Part shown: one piece after another, positions 36,501 to 43,052 of the stretch
Layout: every line of letters begins with the position of its first letter
Position numbering within the stretch: the stretch's first letter is position 1
From: JAAFHB01 sp963675995
Lineage (GTDB): Bacteria; Bacteroidota; Bacteroidia; Bacteroidales; Prolixibacteraceae
Direction of reading: 5' to 3'
Assembly: GCA_963675995.2 (NCBI GenBank)
Contig: CAXXIY010000001.1
Location: 2,976,001-3,040,000, forward strand
Length of the DNA stretch: 64,000 nucleotides
Position numbers and translations under genes: made by a program
Notes under the pieces: model-generated
What the model saw: only the letters and a program-made list of their open reading frames with translations
Databases searched by the model: none
Told to the model about the DNA's origin: nothing

Positions 36501-37401
36501 TTTGGAGCAGCTGAATACGCTCAATCTGGCAGCTGAATTTGCTCAGAAAACGAAGGAACAGGAAACCCGTTTTATGGGTCTTGTAAAACGGTTGAAGGCT
36601 GCATATGATATATGTGCAGGAAGCGAACAACTCACACAAAACCAACGGGATCAAACTCATTTTTATTTGGCAGTCCGTTCCATCGTATTCAAATTGACCA
36701 AAGGGAACGCACCCGACACTGCTCAAATGAATGCCCGTGTTCGTGAAATGATAAAAGATGCCCTGGAAAGTGACGGTGTTCAGGAAATTTTCAAGTTGGG
36801 CGAAAATACCGCGTCAGAACAGGATCTTTTCGATAAAGATTATCTCGCAAAAATTGACAAAATAAAACTGCCCAACACAAAAATCAAACTTTTGCAACAG
36901 CTTTTAGCCAGGGTAATCGGCGAGATAAAGAAAGTGAATAAGGTGAAAGGAGTTGATTTTACAAAAAAAATGGAGTTTTTAGTTGACCGGTATAATCAGC
37001 GTGACGAGAGCGATATCTTGCGCAGTGAAGTTTACGAAGAGATGGCTGAACAACTCACGAATCTGATTTGGGAGGTTCACAAGGAGTTTTCAGCTGGGGA
37101 ATTACTGGGAATCGACTTTGAGGAGAAAGCCTTTTACGATATTCTGAAAGATCTTTGCATCAAATACGACTTTAACTATCCGGAAGACAAATTAATCGAA
37201 CTTGCGAAGGCGGTAAAGGAATTAGTCGAGAGTCAGGCAAAATTTCCGGACTGGAACAAACGTGATGATATCAAATCGGCATTAAAAGTTGGTTTGATCT
37301 TATTATTGGATGAGTTTGGATATCCTCCGGTGGAGAGAGACGAAGTCTATGTTGAGATTTTTGAACAGGCGGAGAATTTTAAGAAGAATAGAATATTATA
37401 A
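33565..37401 (+). CDS. hsdR: Type I restriction endonuclease subunit HsdR with an in-frame RAYT domain insertion
   Basis: HsdR provides ATP-driven DNA translocation and cleavage. This product is 1278 residues, about 220 longer than usual. The N-terminal nuclease has D156 and E170-F-K172 (PD-(D/E)xK). The SF2 helicase has Walker A GATGCGKS at 325-332, DEAH at 429-432 and FTGTPID. Motif IV (MFVCSTREIAYQLY) is followed not by the usual short loop but by about 220 residues (approx. 607-831) of RAYT sequence with the HUH motif at H728/H730. The helicase then resumes with VKMIMTRGQDD, WLTGFDVP and QTISRVNR. The C-terminal helical HsdM-binding region is normal. The frame is uninterrupted. Activity could be lost, retained or altered. 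Confidence 0.95.
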   Translation: MKFTEEKLENAFAELLGNEHYPHHLGNTLVRPVDEVIIEADLLHYLLTKYESKQLTKTEAKSIVLQLKILPASDLYESNKTIMRWLSDGFILKREDHHQKDIHIELIDYSGLDAQLASPELDVIAAEPGKTYPPDYNIYKFVNQLEIVGSEKRIPDGIIYINGLPVVVFEFKSAVREEATIYDAFKQLTVRYKRDIPELFKYNAFCVLSDGVNSKAGSLFAPYEFFYAWRRAPGNVKLQHHDKTDKQELAESQGIDSMFTLIQGMFEHNRLRDIIRNFIYFPDSSKKNDKIICRYPQYYAAKRLYDTIKLAQRPKGDGKGGTYFGATGCGKSFTMLYLTRLLMKSAHFESPTIVLITDRTDLDDQLAGQFTNAKKFIGDNTIISVESRAHLRELVQGRQSGGVFLTTIHKFTEDTELLSNRTNIICISDEAHRSQLNLDQKIRVTEKGVTKSFGFAKYLHDSLPNATFVGFTGTPIDATLDVFGKVVDAYTMTESVRDEITVRIVYEGRAAKVALKNGELEKIEKYYEAAALAGANDYQIEQSKEETTNMNAILGDPKRLMAVAKDFVKHYENRVSEGATIKGKAMFVCSTREIAYQLYQNVYAILGERSSSSSNYAASYTQNFGLPEEWHTGKLPHRDKVGLIQFITFRLADSLPQDVLHKLEIDLNNLPDSEKEAEKRKHYEKFLDSGYGCCALAHPEMAQVMQDALKYHDGERYNLLAWSIMPNHVHVLIKANSDLSKIIQSWKSYTGKWALNNSKKYNLAVSKEATEFWMPEYWDRFIRDESHFNNTVNYILGNPEKANLPKQSTAYHFKGCSILNGMNQDLHPSQVKMIMTRGQDDDEILYKLLGTKEYRKELDRQFKNEKSNFKIAIVVDMWLTGFDVPFLDTMYIDKPIQQHNLIQTISRVNRKFEGKNKGLVVDYIGIKKQMNLALAKYNKGDEDNFEDITESLIIVKNHLDLLDKLFHQFDSTKYFQGNTLEQLNTLNLAAEFAQKTKEQETRFMGLVKRLKAAYDICAGSEQLTQNQRDQTHFYLAVRSIVFKLTKGNAPDTAQMNARVREMIKDALESDGVQEIFKLGENTASEQDLFDKDYLAKIDKIKLPNTKIKLLQQLLARVIGEIKKVNKVKGVDFTKKMEFLVDRYNQRDESDILRSEVYEEMAEQLTNLIWEVHKEFSAGELLGIDFEEKAFYDILKDLCIKYDFNYPEDKLIELAKAVKELVESQAKFPDWNKRDDIKSALKVGLILLLDEFGYPPVERDEVYVEIFEQAENFKKNRIL
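35380..36060 (+). mobile_element. RAYT domain embedded in hsdR, edged by palindromes
   Basis: This segment encodes a full-length-looking RAYT: LPHRDKVGLIQFITFRLADS, LDSGYGCCALAHPEMAQV, WSIMPNHVHVLI and QSWKSYTGKWALN. It continues with FWMPEYWDRFIRDESHFNNT and YILGNPEKANL. A palindrome AGGAGCTCCAGCTCCT is at the left edge (35389-35404), and GGGATGAA/TTCATCCC is at the right edge (36025-36048). That is the REP-RAYT-REP layout of a mobile unit. The insertion point lies between helicase motifs IV and V. About 30-40 residues of normal HsdR seem to be replaced (estimated from memory of the family). Confidence 0.85.
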
Positions 37402-37703
37402 GCTCAAGCTAAGTAGTCGGTATATATTATTGTTGCACAAAAAAGTCAACAAACTAAAATTTGCAATTGTTTTTGTTTTTTAGCATTGACTACGAAAGCA
37501 CAAGAGTCTGGTCTGGTGGATGGGAAAGGCTTTGCCTCCTGTTTCACTCAAACAAAAGCGGGAAATTTCAAGGGTAAATAGACGGTTTACTGAAAATCAC
37601 TGCTGATTAGTTGCCGGTCTGTTCTCTCGCTCTGCATGTTATAAAATGCAGCGAAATTGGCGAAAAAATTTTGAAAGAATTGTGAAACTTTTTTTTCTAT
37701 TTA
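37402..37703. other. Intergenic region after hsdR
   Basis: About 300 bp without a gene. An imperfect inverted repeat CTGCAT/ATGCAG is at 37632-37651. A short coding-like stretch near 37490-37580 is not long enough to call. The tRNA promoter follows. Confidence 0.5.
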
Positions 37704-37734
37704 TTTGGAGCAAATAAAAAAAGGTCTATCTTTG
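37704..37734 (+). promoter_or_regulatory. Bacteroidota-type promoter of tRNA-Val
   Basis: A -33 box TTTG (37704-37707) and a -7 box TATCTTTG (37727-37734) are separated by exactly 19 bp, a perfect fit to TTTG-N19-TAnnTTTG. The tRNA begins 44 bp downstream. Confidence 0.8.
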
Positions 37735-37777
37735 CAGCACTTTAGAACAAAGCAGTAAATGTTGAGTTCAAACGAAA

Positions 37778-37852
37778 GGGAGCTTAGCTCAGTTGGTTCA
37801 GAGCATCTGCCTTACAAGCAGAGGGTCGATGGTTCGAACCCATCAGTTCCCA
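37778..37852 (+). tRNA. tRNA-Val (anticodon UAC)
   Basis: This is a 75-nt cloverleaf. The acceptor GGGAGCT pairs with AGTTCCC (one G-U). The D arm is in TAGCTCAGTTGG. The anticodon stem CTGCC...GGCAG-type arm has loop CTTACAA (anticodon TAC). The T arm has GGTTCGAACC. The discriminator is A; the 3' CCA is not encoded, as is usual in this phylum. Confidence 0.95.
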
Positions 37853-37857
37853 CACTG

Positions 37858-37898
37858 AAATCCAGATAGTTACGAAGGTAATTTATCTGGATTTTTTC
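37858..37898 (+). terminator. Terminator of tRNA-Val
   Basis: The 11-bp stem AAATCCAGATA (37858-37868)/TATCTGGATTT (37884-37894) is followed by a T-run. Its 3' 33 bases are duplicated at 40521-40553. Confidence 0.85.
37866..37898. repeat. 33-bp direct repeat, copy next to tRNA-Val
   Basis: This copy is identical over 33 bp to 40521-40553. It begins ATAGTTACGAAGG and ends with the terminator T-run. The two copies bracket 2.65 kb of AT-rich accessory DNA, like attachment sites or an insertion/recombination scar. Confidence 0.85.
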
Positions 37899-38167
37899 TT
37901 TTAGCGCGCTTTTTTATGGAGTTCATGTAAACCAGTTTACAAAAAAACGCTTCAATTTCAGTTGTATGTTACAAATCGAAAACCCTTTCCAATGGAGAAA
38001 ATCCTTTAATGGTTCAAAATCACGTTGAATCTGTTGGGGACAAGAAAATAGATTGTTATAAGATTCTGGTTAGTGATTGGAATGATAACGCGAAAGAGGT
38101 ATTTATTGTGGAATTCTTTTTTGATATAACTGATTGCTTAGCATGAGTTCGAATGAAAACAGATGCT

Positions 38168-38794
38168 TCAATTCTCGATAATCTGTTTATGGATAGAAAT
38201 TCTTTTCCCCATAACATACTGTTTTACTATAATTTTAGTTGATGTTTTCGAGTAACGATAAATTTTAAGAAGTCCATCCAATCTTAACAACTTATATTTG
38301 TAATCGTATTTTAGTTCACCTTCTACACCTAAACGCCCATCTTTTAAGTAAAATTTAACCCGCCCACTATCTGGCGATTTAAAATAATTTTTCAAATATT
38401 TATGAGTGTAATAGCCACATATATTTTTGTAAAAATCAATTTCGTAAAACACGTGGCCATTCTTTCGGAAAAAAATATAATTCGATCCAGTAAACTTACC
38501 TTTTAGATCATAGGTACTAGATTCTTTCAATTGTCCATTTTTGTAATAGGACTCTGATTTCCCGATAAACCAGTTTCGATTAATGCTATCATTTTTTAAT
38601 TTGGCTGTTATAAATATTCTCTTTTGAATGCCATTACGATACTTTTGGTCATTTAACTTTACATCAATAATTGACGAATCTTTAAGCAGTTCAGATTTTA
38701 AATTCTGATAATAATCTGCCTTTAACCCCTTTTGACAAAAAGCATGGTTAAATGAAAATAATGTAATGATAGTTGCAACAAGATAAATTTTCAT
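38168..38794 (-). CDS. Exported protein with YwqK/MORN-like repeats
   Basis: This protein of about 208 residues starts at the ATG giving MKIYLVATIITLFSFNHAFC, a clean signal peptide; the frame extends 19 residues upstream only through a weak TTG start. The body has strand-turn repeats such as GKSESYYKNGQLKESSTYD, GSNYIFFRKNGHVFYEIDFY and GRVKFYLKDGRLGVEGELKY. These are characteristic of MORN-variant/YwqK-like proteins of Bacteroidota. The function is unknown. It lies within the AT-rich region bracketed by the 33-bp direct repeats, so it may be accessory DNA. Confidence 0.72.
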   Translation of the reverse strand: MKIYLVATIITLFSFNHAFCQKGLKADYYQNLKSELLKDSSIIDVKLNDQKYRNGIQKRIFITAKLKNDSINRNWFIGKSESYYKNGQLKESSTYDLKGKFTGSNYIFFRKNGHVFYEIDFYKNICGYYTHKYLKNYFKSPDSGRVKFYLKDGRLGVEGELKYDYKYKLLRLDGLLKIYRYSKTSTKIIVKQYVMGKRISIHKQIIEN

Positions 38795-39061
38795 AACAGA
38801 TAGAATATGGCTTAATGCAATTTTTTGTGAATAGTTATAAATGACAATCAATTAGCGTATTACTAATTCATTTTCTTTATTGGCAGATAAAAGGAAAACT
38901 TCTTGCTGAGAACGCCAAATGTTCCAAAAACTTCACAATGCTGACCCTTTCCCATTTGTGCGACTACTATAACATAAACCCATATGAAATATTGTCAATA
39001 CTGGACTAAGTATAAAGAATATTCCTGATGAGCAACCATTACTTCTGAATGCGTCAAACTC

Positions 39062-39745
39062 CTATATGTTTGAATAAGCATATGCGCCACCATGATAATA
39101 AATGTCCAATTCTTTTGGTGCAAGATACCTTATTTTTTTAAAATTAAATTTTTCAATAACCTCATTATGGATTGCATTGATGTAGACAATCAGAATTTTC
39201 CTGGGATTTGTTTCAAGAGACAATAAAATATTGTTCATTACCTTTTCAAGGATGAATGCATCAAAGGGGTTATAAAAATAGAAACAATCAGCATTGGTTG
39301 GAATTTCATATTGTGAAGCATCAATATTTGCAATTTCAAAATCTATTTTTCCACCTTTTTGAAAAGAAAATTTCTGCATATTAGTTATAGCTGTCTGAGC
39401 TAACATAGGAGAAAATTCAACTCCAATAACTTTCTTAAATCCCAGCTCATAAGCGTATACGAGTGAAATCCCTTTACCACAACCAAAATCAATGTAAGTA
39501 CTCTCCTGATATTGCCAATCCAGATTATTAAACATTTTCTTAAAAAAAACAGGATTGGAAGCTTCATACTTAGTGGCATGTTCTCTGACCTCAACAGGTC
39601 CATCCATTTCATACGTTTCAACCAGACCCCAAAAATCCAATTTCCTATGTTTGTACCGATGTACGTAACGCTTTGGGATCAACATTATTGAATTCCATAA
39701 TCCCCTTCCTTTCAAACTTCTTTTTACTTTTTTAAGAATTTCCAT
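39062..39745 (-). CDS. Class I SAM-dependent methyltransferase
   Basis: This 227-residue protein has a Rossmann-type methyltransferase core. The SAM motif I is YIDFGCGKGIS (D86-G92), followed by KKVIGVEFSPMLAQTA with the acidic E110. The motif IV-like ADCFYFYNPFD is at about 157-167. The N-terminal 60 residues are basic and resemble those of small methyltransferases near cell-envelope genes. The substrate cannot be predicted. It is located within the region bracketed by the 33-bp repeats. Its AT-rich composition resembles the SIR2-HerA segment, suggesting horizontal acquisition. Confidence 0.85.
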   Translation of the reverse strand: MEILKKVKRSLKGRGLWNSIMLIPKRYVHRYKHRKLDFWGLVETYEMDGPVEVREHATKYEASNPVFFKKMFNNLDWQYQESTYIDFGCGKGISLVYAYELGFKKVIGVEFSPMLAQTAITNMQKFSFQKGGKIDFEIANIDASQYEIPTNADCFYFYNPFDAFILEKVMNNILLSLETNPRKILIVYINAIHNEVIEKFNFKKIRYLAPKELDIYYHGGAYAYSNI

Positions 39746-40520
39746 ATCTTCATTTGGTTAGGTATAAATCTTTGTATATGATGGTTTTCTCTATAAATAA
39801 ATAATCATTTTGTTTGCCAAAGGAAACAAAAAAATCTCAAAAATGTGAATAGATACTCTAAATTCTTGGGATTAATTTTAGAAAAGCCTACTGAATTTGG
39901 GCTTACAATGGATTGTGAAAATTTGCGCTAAACTAAAGGTCCTAATTATAATTAGTTATGGACATATCAGAGATGATTTTGGATGTAGTTTTACTCATCA
40001 GTGCCTAGGATCATGGCGACGTTTTTATGATATCAAGTCATAAAAATTCCTTCCAATATTTTCAGTCGGGTCAGTAAAAGCTTTGTATATTTCAATTTCA
40101 TATTTACTGAATTCCAATCATCAAATTGATTGCTGCACTTATCTTGCTTTCAACTTTTTTTTTTTGTTCCAGCATTAAAATTATATGCGAGAATTGAATA
40201 AGTGAAGCCAATGAATTAATGCCTTCCAAAATTTTGATTGCGGAAAGAACTCTTAAGGATTTTTAGGAGTGCATTCAAGGTTATGAGTGGTAAATTATAT
40301 TTATAGCTCATTTTTACACTTCATTATCAATACGAAAAAAAGTTGAAGTGGATATTTCAAAATTCTGCTTCTCCTAAATTAGTCTTAGTTATTGCTCCTG
40401 TTGAACTGAATTATTTTTAAAATTGCAAAAGAATTCTAAAACGTTATAGTAATTATTAATCCAATCCTTGGCACCTACATGTAAACCATATTGTAAACCA
40501 ATAAAAAGTTGACATGGAAA

Positions 40521-40553
40521 ATAGTTACGAAGGTAATTTATCTGGATTTTTTC
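40521..40553. repeat. 33-bp direct repeat, distal copy
   Basis: This is an exact copy of 37866-37898, but without the 5' half of the terminator stem. It therefore cannot form the hairpin and is a duplicated sequence rather than a functional terminator. Confidence 0.85.
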
Positions 40554-40567
40554 ATTGGTTTAAGCCT

Positions 40568-40652
40568 GGATCAAACATTTAAAAATGGATCAAATGATAT
40601 TTCAGGTGGAGCAAAAGAAGGATCAAATGATATTTCAGGTGGAGCAAAAGAA
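40568..40652. repeat. Tandem 33-bp duplication with GGATCAAA units
   Basis: Two exact 33-bp copies (40587-40619 and 40620-40652) follow each other, each with a 21-bp part starting GGATCAAATGATATTT and a 12-bp part GGAGCAAAAGAA. A shorter related unit begins at 40568. It follows the direct repeat by 15 bp. Confidence 0.85.
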
Positions 40653-40756
40653 TTATGCATAAATTTTAGATAATCTGAAAAGGAAGAAAAAATCGTGATC
40701 AGGATTCAAATCTCTCAAATTTTCAAATTGATTGACCCGGAGATGGATTTATCCTA

Positions 40757-41467
40757 TTAATCAAAGGCCAATCCACTTTGCCTGCGGATGTAAAAATGAT
40801 CAATTGTCCCTTTCCCTTTTCGAGTTACAAGAAACTGTACCAATTCGGCAATTTCTTCAGGCTGTATCAATTGTTCTGAATCAATATCGGGGCGCATCTC
40901 CCGCACCATTTCAGTATTCACTCCCCCTGGTGAGATAAGGTGGACTTTGATTCCATCTCTTTGTACTTCTTTTGCCAATACTTTGGTAAATCCAGCAAGT
41001 GCATGCTTCGATGAAGCATAAGCTGCCTGCCCGGCATACCCTTTAAAGCCAACCACAGAACTAATATTGATAATGATCGGATTTTCATTTTTTTTCAGAA
41101 AGGGTATTACCGCTTTACTCAGGAAGAACGGCGCACGGGCATTAACCTTAAATATGTTATTCCAGGTTTCAATATCGGTTTCAGAAATTGGTCCGGAATG
41201 TGCCAGCCCTGCATTATTTACCAACAAATCAATCCGACCAAATCGCGTTAACGTCTCATGTACAATTATTTCAGGAGTTTCTTCTTCACTTAGATCAATC
41301 GCCAGAGTTAAACATGGTGAACCCATATCCTCAATCGTTTCTTTTATCGCAGCCAGATGCTTTTCACTCCTTCCAATAACCACCATAGCATAATTCAACG
41401 AAGCAAGCTTCAAGGCAATGGCTTTCCCTATTCCATTTGAAGCTCCGGTAACAATAGCAGTTTTCAT
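40757..41467 (-). CDS. Short-chain dehydrogenase/reductase (SDR)
   Basis: This is an NAD(P)-dependent oxidoreductase of the classical SDR fold, 236 residues. The nucleotide motif TGASNGIG is at 7-14, NNAG at 84-87, and the catalytic Ser136/137, Tyr150 and Lys154 (YASSK) are all present. The ending ELVQFLVTRKGKGTIDHFYIRR resembles 3-oxoacyl-reductase and sepiapterin-like SDRs. The substrate is unknown. It starts 25 bp from the next upstream gene, so it likely follows the propeller protein gene in one transcript. Confidence 0.92.
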   Translation of the reverse strand: MKTAIVTGASNGIGKAIALKLASLNYAMVVIGRSEKHLAAIKETIEDMGSPCLTLAIDLSEEETPEIIVHETLTRFGRIDLLVNNAGLAHSGPISETDIETWNNIFKVNARAPFFLSKAVIPFLKKNENPIIINISSVVGFKGYAGQAAYASSKHALAGFTKVLAKEVQRDGIKVHLISPGGVNTEMVREMRPDIDSEQLIQPEEIAELVQFLVTRKGKGTIDHFYIRRQSGLAFD

Positions 41468-41491
41468 CAGAATTCAAAAATATCAAATTTA

Positions 41492-42880
41492 TTATATAGG
41501 ATCAGATGGTGCCACCTGGTAACAAACAATTGTGTCATTTCCCTTTATATAAAGTCGTCCGTCAAAGATTGTGGGCTGTTGTTGAATACCCAGTCTTATT
41601 CCCGGGTTAACCCGCCCTAACTCTTTATATCCGTTTTTGCTTGCCTCCGCAAGCACAAGTTCGTCATGTTTTGTTAAGGCAAAAATCAATCCGTCAGAAA
41701 CTATCATGTTACTGTTGCGGCTCCACTCCTGATTTTCCTGTTGCCAAAGCAGTTTACCGCTCAAGAGGTCAATGCATTGCAGAGCGTCGGCACTTTTCCC
41801 CCGTCCGAAGCCATAAACAGCACCATCATAAACTGAAGGTGTATGAAATCCGTTGCACATCAAACTATCACTGATGTAAACAGTGTCTGACGAGAGCTTC
41901 CCGTTCTTTATGCTGAACTCCAGTAAAGCACCCCACGAAACATTACCCTGGAAGGTGGAGACAAACATCCGGTTACCCAACACAACCGGTGTAGGTACGG
42001 GACCAGAAGAAGGTTTCGTTGGGAAACTCCAATGCCAGAGCACCTCTCCTGTCTTGGCGTCGACTCCAATATAATCATTTTTGTAGATGGAGCTTACGAT
42101 CTGAGGCACTCCACAGAACTCTGCATAGCTCAGCGAACTGCCTGTCTGGAAGCAATATTCTGCCCCTGTGTCGTCACCTATCTTCCAGAGCATCTTTCCA
42201 CTTCGCTTATCAATCGCTACGAGGACCTTTTCTTTTCCACTTGAACCGATATACATGACATTCCCAACAATTAACGGTAGGCCACCCTCCGAAGCATTGA
42301 ATTGCAAGTGTTCCTCCCATATTCTTGTCCCATCGTTAACGCCCAGGCAGAAGATCGGGCATTGCGGGTCCCAGAGGTTTCCGTTGTTGCTATCGTAAGG
42401 AAAAAAGTAAACGCGGTCACCATCTATGATCGGAGTTGAAACCGTACCGTTTACAACATGATGGTTTTCTGTAGAAATCAGCATCTTCTTCCAAAGTACG
42501 CTGCCGGTTAGGGGATCAAGACATACCGCCCACTGTTTTCCGTCGGCCTGGTAACCGGTATAGGCTTTACCCCCCGATTCAACAATGGCAGCCTTTCCCT
42601 CACCTATCTTAAGCCTCCAAAGTTCGCGTGGTCCATCCGCCGGCCATTGATGCAGAAGTCCTTTGCCCGGGTAAACACAATTGCCATCATTGGGAAAAAG
42701 TCTTACATAGTGTTCCTTTGGCTTTAGGTTATTTTCGGAGATTGCCTCCTTTACGGGCAGCAGTTGCCGGTCGCATTCAATTGCAATTAAGGCGTTTCCT
42801 TGCGGAATTGTAGTTAAATTAAGAAGCAGAAAAACAAACAGAATTGTGTTTAAAATAATAGTCCTGGTCATGATCATCAA
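41492..42880 (-). CDS. Exported PQQ-type beta-propeller protein
   Basis: This 462-residue protein begins with a signal peptide (TIILNTILFVFLLLNLTTIP). Repeated PQQ/WD-like blades follow: LWRLKIGEGKAAIVESGGK, VCLDPLTGSVLWKKML, KVLVAIDKRSGKMLWKIG, IGVDAKTGEVLWHWSF and QCIDLLSGKLLWQQ. The regularly spaced LDxxTGxxLW motifs mark a quinoprotein-type propeller. No catalytic dehydrogenase residues were recognised, so it may be a scaffold or an uncharacterised dehydrogenase-like protein. It is co-directional with the SDR gene behind it. Confidence 0.88.
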   Translation of the reverse strand: MMIMTRTIILNTILFVFLLLNLTTIPQGNALIAIECDRQLLPVKEAISENNLKPKEHYVRLFPNDGNCVYPGKGLLHQWPADGPRELWRLKIGEGKAAIVESGGKAYTGYQADGKQWAVCLDPLTGSVLWKKMLISTENHHVVNGTVSTPIIDGDRVYFFPYDSNNGNLWDPQCPIFCLGVNDGTRIWEEHLQFNASEGGLPLIVGNVMYIGSSGKEKVLVAIDKRSGKMLWKIGDDTGAEYCFQTGSSLSYAEFCGVPQIVSSIYKNDYIGVDAKTGEVLWHWSFPTKPSSGPVPTPVVLGNRMFVSTFQGNVSWGALLEFSIKNGKLSSDTVYISDSLMCNGFHTPSVYDGAVYGFGRGKSADALQCIDLLSGKLLWQQENQEWSRNSNMIVSDGLIFALTKHDELVLAEASKNGYKELGRVNPGIRLGIQQQPTIFDGRLYIKGNDTIVCYQVAPSDPI

Positions 42881-43052
42881 TAGATTAACTTGTCGTTGAT
42901 ATCTTTACGTCTGATTAAATAGGTCTCTGATTGATTATAATTGACCGTATTTTGTGCCTGGGCAGCAACCCGGACAATCATATTTGAGTTGCTTTGACTT
43001 AAAATGTAATTGATATTGCCACATTTTATACGTATTACATCAGATAATCAAT

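Larger units (their letters stand above)
39746..40756. other. AT-rich 1-kb non-coding region with repeat scar
   Basis: No convincing ORF occurs in this kilobase. It is very AT-rich, with many stops in all frames. It contains the second 33-bp direct repeat (40521-40553) and short tandem repeats (40568-40652). It may be decayed mobile DNA. Confidence 0.6.

Noticed and set aside
37853..40560. A complete integrative element at tRNA-Val
   Set aside because: There is no integrase, excisionase or mobilisation gene between the direct repeats, and the repeat lies outside the tRNA; only a scar or a decayed element can be claimed.
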